This document shows positions 30,447-40,406 of a stretch of 64,000 nucleotides of DNA, in pieces. A program made the translations under genes and the position numbers. The stretch spans positions 2,797,001 through 2,861,000 of the forward strand of contig NZ_CP060632.1 in assembly GCF_014337155.1 (NCBI RefSeq), given 5' to 3'. The DNA comes from Wujia chipingensis. Lineage in GTDB: Bacteria; Bacillota; Clostridia; Lachnospirales; Lachnospiraceae. The notes beneath the pieces were generated by a model. It ran no database searches and was not told the origin of the DNA. It saw nothing but the letters and a program-made list of their open reading frames with translations. Every line of letters begins with the position of its first letter. Positions within the stretch are counted from its first letter, which is position 1.

Positions 30447-33125
30447 CTATTTTGCGATATTCGCAAGTCTTTCCTTTACCTGCTCCAATGTCTCTGTATA
30501 CTTCTGCAGCTTTGCACGTTCTTCCTCAACCTTTGCTGCAGGTGCCTTATCTACAAACTTTGGATTTGCAAGCATACCGGATGCACGCTTGATCTCTGCC
30601 TCTAACTTTGTCTGTTCCTTCGTCAGACGCTCGATCTCCTTCTCGATATCCACAAGCTCTGCAAATGGAATGTAGATCGCTGCATCATGGATCACAACCG
30701 ATACCGCATCATCTGCGATTCCACTCTTATCTGCCTGTACATGTACCTCGTTTGCATAGCCAAGCATAGCGAAGAAATTCTTACTTGCCGTAAAGATTGC
30801 ACGAATGTCTTCCTTCGGCGATACAACATAGACACTTGCCTTTCTGCTCGGTGCAACGTTCATCTCCGTACGCACGTTACGAATGCCACGTACGGCTTCC
30901 TTGATCTTATCCACAGCAGCCTCATCTGCCTTGAAATCAAATGCCTTGTCATATTCCGGCCACTTGGAGATCATGATAGATTCCTCGTCGGTCAGTGTAC
31001 AGAAGATCTCCTCTGTTACAAATGGCATATATGGATGCAACAGCTTCAGACCGGTTGTAAGAACCGTCTTCAATGTCCAGAGTGCAGCTGCCTTTGTCTC
31101 GTCTGCGTCGTCCCAGAGTCTTGGTTTTACCATCTCGATATACCAGTCACAGAACTCCTCCCACAGGAAATCGTACAGCTTTGATACTGCGATACCAAGC
31201 TCAAATTTTTCCATATTGTCTGTGACCTCCTGAACGAGATCATTCATCTTCGACAAAATCCACTTGTCCGCAAGTGTGAAGCCATACTGCTTCATCGCTG
31301 CATCGACATCAGCGGTCATGGCAGCATCAATACCTGTGATATCTGCCTTCTCAATATTCATCATGATAAATCTGGATGCGTTCCAAATCTTATTTGCAAA
31401 GTTACGGCTTGCTTCAACTCTCTCCCAGTAGAAACGCATGTCGTTACCCGGTGCATTTCCGGTAATCAGTGTGAATCGGAGCGCATCGGCACCATACTTG
31501 TCGATAACCTCCAATGGATCGATACCATTTCCAAGGGACTTACTCATCTTACGTCCCTGATCGTCTCTGACCAGACCGTGGAAGAGTACCGTGTGGAACG
31601 GAAGCTTGCCTGTCTGCTCGATCGATGAGAATACCATACGGATTACCCAGAAGAAGATAATATCGTATCCAGTTACAAGTACATCGGTCGGGAAGAAGTA
31701 GTCCAGATCTTCCGTCTTGTCCGGCCAGCCAAGTGTAGAGAATGGCCAGAGTGCAGAGGAGAACCATGTATCCAGTGTATCCTCGTCCTGCTTTACATTG
31801 TTGCTTCCACATTTTGGACAAGTGCACACGGTCTCCTTCGATACGATCGTCTCCCCACAGTCCTGACAGTAATATGCCGGGATACGATGTCCCCACCAGA
31901 GCTGTCTGGATACACACCAGTCACGGATATTATCCAGCCAGTTGTAATAGGTCTTGTCCATACGCTCCGGAATCAGCTTCAGCTTGCCGCTTACAACTGC
32001 TTCCTTCGCCGGCTTTGCCATCTCGCTCATCTTGACGAACCACTGTGGCTTTACAAGTGGCTCTACCGTTGTCTTACAACGGTCATGCGTACCAACCATA
32101 TGCTTGTGTGGTACAACCTTCACGAGAAGTCCGAGTGCATCAAGATCAGCAACCATTGCCTTTCTTGCCTCATAACGATCCATGCCTGCATACTTGCCGC
32201 CAAGCTTGTTGATCGTAGCATCATCATTCATAATATTGATCTCTTCGAGATTATGACGCTTTCCAACCTCGAAATCGTTCGGATCGTGTGCCGGTGTGAT
32301 CTTTACACAGCCGGTTCCAAAATCTTTATCTACATACTCATCGGCAATCACCGGAATCTCACGGTCCGTGAGTGGCAGCTTCAGCATCTTGCCAACGATA
32401 TCCTTGTATCGCTCGTCCTCTGGATTTACTGCAACGGCTGTATCACCGAGCAATGTCTCCGGACGTGTGGTTGCGATCTCTACGAATCTTCCTTCCTCGC
32501 CAACAACCGGATAATTGATGTGCCAGAAGAAGCCATCCTGCTCCTCATGTACAACCTCTGCATCGGAAATGGATGTCTGACAAACCGGACACCAGTTTAC
32601 GATACGGGAACCTCGGTACATATATCCTTTTTCATACAGCTTACAGAATACCTCTGTAACTGCCTTGTTATTTCCTTCATCCATCGTGAAACGCTCACGA
32701 TCCCAGTCTGCGGATGAACCCATCTTCTTCAACTGGTTGACGATCTTGCCGCCGTACTCTCTACGCCAGTCCCAGACACGCTCTAAGAACTTCTCACGTC
32801 CAAGGTCTTCCTTGTCGATGCCTTCCTTCTTCAAAGCCTCGATAACCTTCACCTCTGTCGCGATGGCCGCATGGTCGGTTCCCGGCTGCCACAGTGCATT
32901 GTAACCCTGCATACGCTTGAAACGGATCAGGATATCCTGCATCGTATTATCGAGTGCATGTCCCATATGCAACTGTCCGGTAATGTTTGGTGGCGGCATC
33001 ACGATGGTGAACGGTTTTTTGCTCCGGTCTACCTCCGCGTGAAAATATTTGTTTGCAACCCATTTTTCATACAGACGCGGTTCAATCTCCGCCGGGTTGT
33101 AGTTCTTCTCTAATTCCTTAGCCAT
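30447..33125 (-). CDS. valS: Valyl-tRNA synthetase
   Basis: 892 aa class Ia synthetase. HIGH motif [23 protein letters not shown] motif [14 protein letters not shown]; an editing domain between them; and the usual C-terminal coiled coil ([20 protein letters not shown]). A two-CxxC zinc knuckle is inserted ([17 protein letters not shown]). ATG 33125 follows GGAGGAAGAAAG. No T-box fits in the 83-base gap upstream. Confidence 0.97.
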   Translation of the reverse strand: MAKELEKNYNPAEIEPRLYEKWVANKYFHAEVDRSKKPFTIVMPPPNITGQLHMGHALDNTMQDILIRFKRMQGYNALWQPGTDHAAIATEVKVIEALKKEGIDKEDLGREKFLERVWDWRREYGGKIVNQLKKMGSSADWDRERFTMDEGNNKAVTEVFCKLYEKGYMYRGSRIVNWCPVCQTSISDAEVVHEEQDGFFWHINYPVVGEEGRFVEIATTRPETLLGDTAVAVNPEDERYKDIVGKMLKLPLTDREIPVIADEYVDKDFGTGCVKITPAHDPNDFEVGKRHNLEEINIMNDDATINKLGGKYAGMDRYEARKAMVADLDALGLLVKVVPHKHMVGTHDRCKTTVEPLVKPQWFVKMSEMAKPAKEAVVSGKLKLIPERMDKTYYNWLDNIRDWCVSRQLWWGHRIPAYYCQDCGETIVSKETVCTCPKCGSNNVKQDEDTLDTWFSSALWPFSTLGWPDKTEDLDYFFPTDVLVTGYDIIFFWVIRMVFSSIEQTGKLPFHTVLFHGLVRDDQGRKMSKSLGNGIDPLEVIDKYGADALRFTLITGNAPGNDMRFYWERVEASRNFANKIWNASRFIMMNIEKADITGIDAAMTADVDAAMKQYGFTLADKWILSKMNDLVQEVTDNMEKFELGIAVSKLYDFLWEEFCDWYIEMVKPRLWDDADETKAAALWTLKTVLTTGLKLLHPYMPFVTEEIFCTLTDEESIMISKWPEYDKAFDFKADEAAVDKIKEAVRGIRNVRTEMNVAPSRKASVYVVSPKEDIRAIFTASKNFFAMLGYANEVHVQADKSGIADDAVSVVIHDAAIYIPFAELVDIEKEIERLTKEQTKLEAEIKRASGMLANPKFVDKAPAAKVEEERAKLQKYTETLEQVKERLANIAK

Positions 33126-33208
33126 GTCTTTCTTCCTCCATATATGAATGATGTCGTGTATAAAAATACACAATCAAACTTCTCTTGTTTTGTATCTGCA
33201 ATCCGGAA

Positions 33209-34495
33209 TTACAATTCCAGATTGTAGGTCGCAAGCAACTCCCGGATATAGCTTTCAATGCCCGGATTCGCTGCAATACTTGCTTTTAACGCCGCCGTGG
33301 CATTCTGCCGGATCTTCTCACAGCTTGCCATCTTCTCGCGGATCTTCTGCCGCCGTACATTCAAGCCATGCTTAATCTCAACCATCTCCCGCCGGTCGAT
33401 CAGTGCATTTGTCTGATTCTTCCAGACCATCGGATCGGTCACGCCAACATCAGAAAGCTGTTTTACCAGCCTGTCACACGCAAGATAATAGCTCTCGCTT
33501 GCCTGTGAATATTTCTTTGCATCGCGCTGCATCTGGTTGTACAGATCCCAGCGGTACATCAGTTCCTTCCCGGAATTGACGTCGTATTTTTCATAGATAT
33601 AATCTAATGTATTTGTATTATTGACATATTTTGCTTTGACTTTATTCAGTAACGAGATTGCCCTTTGAAGCTTTGCGTCGTTTTCCTGTACGCGCCGGTT
33701 GATATTTGCATACTGGATATAACACACGGCAAAGCAGATCACCGCAATCGTTCCTTCGATTGCCGCTGGCAATGTCACATCCTTCTTCGCAAGCAGCGCC
33801 ACCGCAAACAAGGTAATGCTAATCAAAAGGAATAACACCAGCACCACGATCAAAACGCTTCGAATCCGGTATGCATTGTCGGTATCCTCCACACGTGCAT
33901 ATTTCAGATCTTCTTTTTCTCCCTCGAGATATCCCATGTCGTTTTTCAGCATAGAATCCCGCATCTCCATATCATTTAAGTTTTTGATCGTATCCGGAAT
34001 GTCATCCTCCAGCCGCTGCATCGTACGATACTGCTCTGTTGTAAGCAGATTCTCTGACTGCTGATATTTACTACGGTTGCCGTCAAGACGTTCAATCTCC
34101 TTCGCCGTATCTATGATATCTTCTGCAAGATTCACTGGCAGTTCCTCGATTCGCTGAATATCAACGAGATAATCCGTCACGAGTTTGTACTCCTGCTTCA
34201 TATCCTCCATGTGATATTTCGTATCGACTAACTGTTCACAGAAATCGCCAACGGTCTTTCGCTCTCGATTCGACGATACCGTCTCTTTGACTTCCCGCCG
34301 GATCTCCGGATCAACACGTTCTTTCAGCACCGCTTTTTCCGCGGCCCGCTTCGCCTTTTCCTTATTTCGTTCTGCCCTCGACTGATTCCTGCGCTTTCTG
34401 CGTTCTTCCCGCATGCGTTCCTGTTCTTCAATCAAGGCGTCATATTCGGCATCATCTTCATTCAAGTATGCCTTGATCTTCTGAAACATTCCCAT
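33209..34495 (-). CDS. Two-TM coiled-coil protein, fourth gene of the scaffold operon
   Basis: 428 aa. A long basic then mixed-charge N-terminal coiled coil (about 15-205) leads to two adjacent membrane helices (about 214-238 and 244-262; VLIVVLVLFLLISITLFAVA). A second coiled-coil/helical region runs to the end. Both ends are probably cytoplasmic, making this the likely membrane anchor of the operon's products. Its ATG shares the A of the previous gene's TGA stop (TGATG), so translation is coupled. I do not recognise the family. Confidence 0.75.
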   Translation of the reverse strand: MGMFQKIKAYLNEDDAEYDALIEEQERMREERRKRRNQSRAERNKEKAKRAAEKAVLKERVDPEIRREVKETVSSNRERKTVGDFCEQLVDTKYHMEDMKQEYKLVTDYLVDIQRIEELPVNLAEDIIDTAKEIERLDGNRSKYQQSENLLTTEQYRTMQRLEDDIPDTIKNLNDMEMRDSMLKNDMGYLEGEKEDLKYARVEDTDNAYRIRSVLIVVLVLFLLISITLFAVALLAKKDVTLPAAIEGTIAVICFAVCYIQYANINRRVQENDAKLQRAISLLNKVKAKYVNNTNTLDYIYEKYDVNSGKELMYRWDLYNQMQRDAKKYSQASESYYLACDRLVKQLSDVGVTDPMVWKNQTNALIDRREMVEIKHGLNVRRQKIREKMASCEKIRQNATAALKASIAANPGIESYIRELLATYNLEL

Positions 34496-35328
34496 CAAAT
34501 CGCCTGCTCTCTGAATTCATCCTTCAATTGTCCAAGTATAATATCCATTCGCTTGTCGTAATCGATCATGTCCTTATTCATACGGTTGTATACCGCACGT
34601 TGTAACATAGAGAAGATTGTCATCTCCCGGACATCCTCATTCGAATCTCCGATCTCAATCATCAAATTCTCAAAATTATCTTCATCGAGGTCAAACTTCC
34701 GCATTTCCTGCTTCAGTGTCGTCGCATCGTTCCCTGCCGAAAATACGATCAGGTAACTGCGCAGACTCTCCTCGTTGCCATTTAATTCATACGCTTTCAT
34801 GAAATAGCTTTTTGCATCTTCCACATCCATGTTGTTGGCTGCTGCCACACCTCGGTTGTGATAGACATTTCCAAGAAATACCTTGTCTGTGATATCCTGC
34901 TGGTTGTCCAGAATCTCATCGTAAATCGATGCCGCCTTGATGTATCTGCGGTAGCCAAGATAGCTGTCTGCCTTTAATTTCTTACGCTGACTTGATGTCA
35001 GCCGACGATATTTCTGCCATGCTTCCACATAAGTTGCAATCTCGTCCGGTGTATAGTAATCCCCGGCATTTAAAATTTCAACCAGCAGATCCTGTGCAAA
35101 TGTCGCCTTGTTCGAAAGTGCTACCAGCTTCGCTGCAAGCTCCGGCATATCCAGCTCATCCCGAATCCAGTCAAACAGCTTCTCAGACAGAGAAGACTTC
35201 GAGATCAGCACGGTATTATTGTAGATATAAAAGCACAGCTCCTCGTAGGTGTTGATCTCCACCTTCGTATTCAGAAAGATGAACGGATGCGATGCTTCTT
35301 TTCTTGTACATAAGATAATTTTTGACAT
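34495..35328 (-). CDS. TPR-like helical protein, third gene of the scaffold operon
   Basis: 277 aa, soluble. The first 70 residues are mixed alpha/beta (MSKIILCTRKEASHPFIFLN, YEELCFYIYNNT). Residues about 110-205 form TPR-like hairpins (RYIKAASIYDEIL, VYHNRGVAAANNMDVEDAKSYFMKAYEL), and the tail is charged. It fits a protein-interaction adaptor. It overlaps the genes on both sides by one base (TAATG before, TGATG after), implying fixed stoichiometry. No named function. Confidence 0.78.
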   Translation of the reverse strand: MSKIILCTRKEASHPFIFLNTKVEINTYEELCFYIYNNTVLISKSSLSEKLFDWIRDELDMPELAAKLVALSNKATFAQDLLVEILNAGDYYTPDEIATYVEAWQKYRRLTSSQRKKLKADSYLGYRRYIKAASIYDEILDNQQDITDKVFLGNVYHNRGVAAANNMDVEDAKSYFMKAYELNGNEESLRSYLIVFSAGNDATTLKQEMRKFDLDEDNFENLMIEIGDSNEDVREMTIFSMLQRAVYNRMNKDMIDYDKRMDIILGQLKDEFREQAI

Positions 35329-36581
35329 TAAACATCAAACTCCTTACGATAAATCTTGTTCGTGGTCGGGAATAATTTTCCAAATCCAACATCCTTAATG
35401 ATAAATGCGCCATGATGTGGATTCTCAAATTCCACCTCCACGGAGAACTTAGACGTCTTGTTCGGACGTTTCGGGATTCCGTGCAGCTTCACGACTTCCC
35501 GCTCTTCTTCTCCGGTCTTCCGGTTCCGGTATACCAAAGTCAGGGACTCTGTATCATCCAATATAATACTGATCTTTCCGTGGATGTTGTACCACTGTCT
35601 GCCGCCCAAGGCGATCGGAATAAACCGATCCTCCTCGTCCTCCGAAGAGATTCCGACATCAAAGATCACATTCTCCTTTGTCTCTACAAAATACTTCTTA
35701 TAAAATTCGCCATATTCACCGCCGACTGCCTTGTAGCAGGCACCCTTGGTATAGATATTCTGTCCGGCAAATACACGTCTGCCCTGCGTCAGAAGCTCGC
35801 GTGATTTGTTCAGCCATTTCTCGGAGAATCCGAGTCCGGTCAGATAAATGGCCGAAATGTATGTTTTCTTTGTCTCATTTGCCACAATCTTTGCAAATGT
35901 AATATCCATCAGGATATTGTCACCGCCGAAGGCTGCCAGATTGAAATTCTCAGAATAGTCCTCATGTGTGACACTGATCGTGTTCAGTTCGTGTCCATGC
36001 GAGATATCAATTCTGTAATAATGCAGGCCATCCGTATTGTAATCAAACAATCCCACACTGTTTGTGCGCAGGCTTTCATCCTGATTAAAAATGTAATACA
36101 GACCACTGTCAAGATGGCTCGTGATCTCCACCTGCTCCTTCTCGACACCAAGCTCCTTGTAAAACGTTGAAAGTACACGGAACAGATCCTTGTTATATTC
36201 TGGAATCGTAATGACAAGCTTCTTTACCGTCGCGCCCTCATAACGATACAGGAAAGAATCGACATGCATTTTAAGCATCATTAAAAACAGCTTGCGATAA
36301 CTGTAACGCGTATTATGCACCTCAACAGTCTCCTCACTGCGCGCATTCTGAAACAGCTCATCCAACACGATACCCTGCTCCTTGAAACGTGCCTCGGAAG
36401 CTTCGGAGCCAACATACCACTCTCCGGTCTCTAAGCCGAAGAAAAGGATGTTTGGCATCATATATGTTTCTTTGTTATTTAATTGGTTGACTGTCTCCGG
36501 CTCGCGCGAGATGTCGTTATAAAAACTAATCTGCGTGGAATCCGAACACAGATCCATGCCTATATAATACGCCTCTGACAT
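35328..36581 (-). CDS. Actin/Hsp70-fold (ASKHA) protein, DUF5716-like
   Basis: 417 aa. Three short segments match the order of the ASKHA nucleotide pocket: YIGMDLCSDSTQISFY (6-21, phosphate 1), VGLFDYNTDGLHYYRI (176-191, phosphate 2) and AIYLTGLGF (244-252, adenosine), followed by KGACYKAVGG (279-288), as in Hsp70-like proteins. Residues about 300-417 are beta-rich. From memory this resembles the Lachnospiraceae family DUF5716. Several pocket residues are atypical, so ATP binding is uncertain. The stop overlaps the next start by one base. It may be a chaperone-like or filament-like component serving its neighbours. Confidence 0.72.
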   Translation of the reverse strand: MSEAYYIGMDLCSDSTQISFYNDISREPETVNQLNNKETYMMPNILFFGLETGEWYVGSEASEARFKEQGIVLDELFQNARSEETVEVHNTRYSYRKLFLMMLKMHVDSFLYRYEGATVKKLVITIPEYNKDLFRVLSTFYKELGVEKEQVEITSHLDSGLYYIFNQDESLRTNSVGLFDYNTDGLHYYRIDISHGHELNTISVTHEDYSENFNLAAFGGDNILMDITFAKIVANETKKTYISAIYLTGLGFSEKWLNKSRELLTQGRRVFAGQNIYTKGACYKAVGGEYGEFYKKYFVETKENVIFDVGISSEDEEDRFIPIALGGRQWYNIHGKISIILDDTESLTLVYRNRKTGEEEREVVKLHGIPKRPNKTSKFSVEVEFENPHHGAFIIKDVGFGKLFPTTNKIYRKEFDV

Positions 36582-36645
36582 GTCTTTTTCCTTTCGTACT
36601 TATATCTATTTCTATGCATTGCAATCCACAGGTTTCCCCGCGATA

Positions 36646-39600
36646 TTACAATATACTCAAATTCTCTTCAAACAGATGTACCGTATTCAGGTAAACATCC
36701 AATGTCTCTAACAGCTCATTATCTTCCCGCATTTCCTGATTGACAAGCATGCTGTTGATAATCTCAAAGCGGTTCCGGTCTTTGCGGTTAAACGCTTTGG
36801 ACTTCAGCGATTCACTCTCTACCACATAAGAAGTACCCTGCTTATCATCCGAGATTTCATAGACAAGGCGCTCGCCGTGGAACACGACATATTCCTTCAC
36901 ATACATGCCCGGAATCATCTCATCCAGAAGCTCTGTCTTGTAGATCAGATTCTGTCTGGAACCAGTATCAAATGCGTACTTCACTGTTACCTGTTTGCCC
37001 GGCTCGCTCTTGTAGATCAGATAGGTCTTGAGCATGACATCCTGTGGCAGCTTGATAAAGGACTGGAAGCTCTTGTAGAACGGAAGCAGCTTGCCTGCAT
37101 CCATAAACTTGCCAACCGCATCCTTGATCCACGTCTTCTGCTCGCCCGTATAACGATCCAGCTTCGAGAAGTGATGCAGCATGGACATACGGGAAATCTC
37201 ATCCTCGATATTGCCCTTCTGAATCTCCTGATACAGACAGTCAAAGACACCACTTGGAATCTGTGCATCTTTGATTAGATAGTTATAGCATGCAAACCGC
37301 AGGAACGCCTTTACGACCAGTCCACGGTTTCTGCCTGCATAATACGCGGTAAAGATATCGTAGATGTACTCGACATTTCCCATCGCGAACATCATCTGTG
37401 CCAATGTATTTTCTGCCAGCAGGGAAATATCTCTGACACGGTTACGCACCGTCTTAAAAATACCTGCCAATTCTTCCAAGTCACCCTTATAATGGTTGAT
37501 GATATATACCAAAATCCGCTCATTGACCTTACCGGATTTGTACAGATGGATACAGATGGAAAGCAGATCCTCATTTAAGAAGCCATTGCTGTCCTCCACA
37601 CCATAATCCGCCAGACGATACAACTCTTCACTGTCGATCTCATCGAAGCCATACAGCTTCACCGCCTGAAATGCCTTGTCGAACATGTTCATATCGACCA
37701 TGTAAGCGATCATCACACGTGCATTTGCGTGATTTAAGTATTCGATATCCAATTTTTCGAGATACTTTGTAAGCACCTCGTTATCCAGATTCTCATGGTA
37801 ATATTCAATAATATTCAGATATGCCTGCTGCTTGTAATCATAGGAGATCTCATCACAGTTAACAATATCTCGTGCGGCATTGACCTCGATTGCCTTCTTG
37901 AATGTGAAATCACCAAGCTGCTCATAGTTATGCAGCAGCACCCGGTAATCCCGCGGACTGTATTTACAGCAGATATCCATATATGCATTTTCATCTACAA
38001 TACGTTCCAGTCGATACGGAATAGATCCCGCATACCGGTTTCCCGCGCTATCCTCGAAGATAATGGAAGCCGTGTTCGACAGAATCTCCACATATGCTTC
38101 GCCGTTTACGATCGGTACGCGCTGTACTTCCTCTAACTCCTGATGCGTCACGATCACGGCACGCACGCCCTTGTTAAAGCAAACAAGCTTCCGACGGAAG
38201 ATAATGTTGATCAGCTTGCTCGCATAAAGCGGACTGACCGTCTCTGGCTCCAAGAACTCATCATAAAGCACAGTCAGATCATCGCTGACCTTGCCGCTGA
38301 TAATCATATTCTCCATGAAATCCTGCATCGTTGTCGCATATTCGTGGTACACCTTCATGTGCTGGGACTTGTTGTAAATTACGTTCGCATACAAGTACGC
38401 AAGCTCTTTTTCGGAAAGTGTATTCTTATAATTCAGATACATCAATACCGACTGCGGTATCAAATCATATCTGGAGAAATTCATACTCTTGACAAAGCAC
38501 TCATTCAGCCCGATAAATTTCAGGTTGCGTTCCACTGCATCCCGGTAGAACCGATGGTACTTGTTATCCAGTTTTCCTGCGCTGATCAGCATCGAGCAGA
38601 TACTTGACAGCACCTCGTCACTCTTTTTCTTGGAGTAAATGCTATCCATGATCTCGAAAATCTTCGCATCAAACTGACGGAATGATGCCGCAAGCTGGAT
38701 AAACGCCTCGATTACTTCGTCCGACAGATACTGGTGGCGCAATCCCCATCGGATCGTTGTAACCTCAAGATCTGTAATATGCTTCAGCAGCAACGGGTTG
38801 TTGTTTAAGACTTCGCAAAGCTCCATGTACATAAGCGGGCTGTTGTATCCCTGCTCATACAGGTTTTTAACTTCCCGATACAAAGCGGTCTGATCGTTAT
38901 TATAAGTATCATCCACAAACAGCAGCAACCAGAAATAGAAGATCTTGTCATCCTCTGTGTGGTAGCTTCTGCGAATCAGTTCCTTTGCCTGTTCGGTCGC
39001 ACGGCGGTCCTTGCCAACCATCGCCTTCAGATATGCATAATAACAACTCTGCTTGTTGTTCATTCCAGAGTTATCGACATCCGCCTCGATACGCAGGAAT
39101 TCTTGTTCTACCTTCTCTGTCTCTCCCTGCATAATGTTCATATGCATTGTTCCCAGACGGTACAGATCTTCCTCTGGTACATAGCGTGCCAGATTGTTAA
39201 ATGCAAATAAGGTCGTGCTAATGTATTCCCGAAGCTGGATTCTGCCCATGCGGTAATCCATATATGTCGTAATCAAGCGCACCTGATTCGACTTAATCAG
39301 ATGTGTTTTGCTGCCCGGTTTGGACACTTTTATCTCTTTTTCTGTCGGCTTGGACAGGTTAATCTCAATCTCGATTGTCTGGTAGACATTCTCGATAATG
39401 ATTCTGCCGGATGTCACGCCGTCCGGAATATTCTCCGGTGAAATCAGTACATCCAAAGCATACAGATTGCCATAAAAATCGGCACTTGTAATCACCTTTC
39501 TCGCTGGAATAATGAAATCCTCGGTGGAGCGTACCGTTGAACTGCTGTAGCCCCATGTGTTTTTGCTGATGTTAATCGAAATCTTGGAAAGCTCCTCCGG

Positions 39601-40212
39601 GAACTCCAGATTGATCTTCGCCTTGGATACTGACAATGTCAGCGCACGTTTCTTGTGTACATAGACGAGGAACTCCTCCAAAGCCTGATTGACCGACTGG
39701 CTTTCCATCAGACTGTTGTAGATCTGCTTGATCACCGGATCGCGGTTGATAAATGTACGCTTAAAATCATCGCGCACAAATACACGCGCCGCCTCTGCCC
39801 AGTTGCTCTCAGCGAGTGTCGCAAATTTGAAAAGATCATCGATCTTCTGATCTCCGTATTTTACATATGGTGTCGTGATGTCAATATCATACAGAATCTT
39901 AAATTCTCCGCCGTCCGTAATGACACTGATATGTCCTTTGTAATTTTTACCTGCTTCCAAACAGGTTGCATCGAATGTGAATCCGACATCAAAATTCTTC
40001 GCAATAAATGTATGCTGGTTGAACCGCAGCATATAGCGGCTATCATACACCATCGCTTTGATGACGTGGTCATTCGTGCTGTTCACCGTGAAGACACCTT
40101 CGTACAAAGTTCCCGATTCTATATTCAGTTTTAAAAACTTTTCTGATATCGCTACCTCAGGCCGGTCTACCTGAAATTCGCCCTTTGCGTAATGTTCTAC
40201 TATCGCCTTCAT
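36646..40212 (-). CDS. 1188-aa beta-domain/helical-repeat scaffold, DUF5717-like
   Basis: This is the largest gene in the window and first of the four-gene operon. The N-terminal 310 residues look like two Ig-like beta-sandwich domains (LYEGVFTVNSTND, GHISVITDGGEFKILYDIDI; SGRIIIENVYQTIEIEINL). About 320-700 and 800-1060 are helical, TPR-like repeats. Beta segments intervene near 720-790 and 1070-1140. There is no signal peptide or membrane helix, so it should be cytoplasmic. It resembles DUF5717, a family I know only from Lachnospiraceae. It has its own strong promoter and a leader of about 115 bases. Confidence 0.78.
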   Translation of the reverse strand: MKAIVEHYAKGEFQVDRPEVAISEKFLKLNIESGTLYEGVFTVNSTNDHVIKAMVYDSRYMLRFNQHTFIAKNFDVGFTFDATCLEAGKNYKGHISVITDGGEFKILYDIDITTPYVKYGDQKIDDLFKFATLAESNWAEAARVFVRDDFKRTFINRDPVIKQIYNSLMESQSVNQALEEFLVYVHKKRALTLSVSKAKINLEFPEELSKISINISKNTWGYSSSTVRSTEDFIIPARKVITSADFYGNLYALDVLISPENIPDGVTSGRIIIENVYQTIEIEINLSKPTEKEIKVSKPGSKTHLIKSNQVRLITTYMDYRMGRIQLREYISTTLFAFNNLARYVPEEDLYRLGTMHMNIMQGETEKVEQEFLRIEADVDNSGMNNKQSCYYAYLKAMVGKDRRATEQAKELIRRSYHTEDDKIFYFWLLLFVDDTYNNDQTALYREVKNLYEQGYNSPLMYMELCEVLNNNPLLLKHITDLEVTTIRWGLRHQYLSDEVIEAFIQLAASFRQFDAKIFEIMDSIYSKKKSDEVLSSICSMLISAGKLDNKYHRFYRDAVERNLKFIGLNECFVKSMNFSRYDLIPQSVLMYLNYKNTLSEKELAYLYANVIYNKSQHMKVYHEYATTMQDFMENMIISGKVSDDLTVLYDEFLEPETVSPLYASKLINIIFRRKLVCFNKGVRAVIVTHQELEEVQRVPIVNGEAYVEILSNTASIIFEDSAGNRYAGSIPYRLERIVDENAYMDICCKYSPRDYRVLLHNYEQLGDFTFKKAIEVNAARDIVNCDEISYDYKQQAYLNIIEYYHENLDNEVLTKYLEKLDIEYLNHANARVMIAYMVDMNMFDKAFQAVKLYGFDEIDSEELYRLADYGVEDSNGFLNEDLLSICIHLYKSGKVNERILVYIINHYKGDLEELAGIFKTVRNRVRDISLLAENTLAQMMFAMGNVEYIYDIFTAYYAGRNRGLVVKAFLRFACYNYLIKDAQIPSGVFDCLYQEIQKGNIEDEISRMSMLHHFSKLDRYTGEQKTWIKDAVGKFMDAGKLLPFYKSFQSFIKLPQDVMLKTYLIYKSEPGKQVTVKYAFDTGSRQNLIYKTELLDEMIPGMYVKEYVVFHGERLVYEISDDKQGTSYVVESESLKSKAFNRKDRNRFEIINSMLVNQEMREDNELLETLDVYLNTVHLFEENLSIL

Positions 40213-40252
40213 GGTATCTCCTTTATTTCTCGGCTTCGTAATGAAAACCTAC

Positions 40253-40281
40253 TTGTCATTCGTCTATTTAATAGGTATAAT
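40253..40281 (+). promoter_or_regulatory. Sigma-A promoter of the aminotransferase gene
   Basis: TTGTCA, 17 bases, TATAAT, reading rightward. It lies inside the leader of the oppositely transcribed scaffold gene and faces that gene's promoter at 40333-40361. Confidence 0.75.
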
Positions 40282-40332
40282 TATCGATATGAGGGTATAG
40301 TTCACCCACTATCCCCTTTTAACACATATCAC

Positions 40333-40361
40333 ATTATAACAAACCCCCTTTCTTTTTTCAA
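40333..40361 (-). promoter_or_regulatory. Sigma-A promoter of the four-gene scaffold operon
   Basis: On the minus strand: TTGAAA, 17 bases, TATAAT. Transcription should begin near 40326, giving a 5' leader of about 115 bases. I do not recognise a riboswitch in it. Confidence 0.8.
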
Positions 40362-40406
40362 GACAGGGATATAAATGGTTTGTTTTCTAATTATTAGGAG
40401 GAAACT

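Noticed and set aside
36646..40212. Phage or secretion-system structural gene
   Set aside because: The large beta/helical protein lacks neighbouring tail, portal or secretion genes and is linked to an actin-fold/TPR operon instead.
40213..40326. Riboswitch in the scaffold-operon leader
   Set aside because: The 115-base leader has only weak pairing (around GGGGATAGT and ACTATACCC) and no match to a riboswitch core I know.
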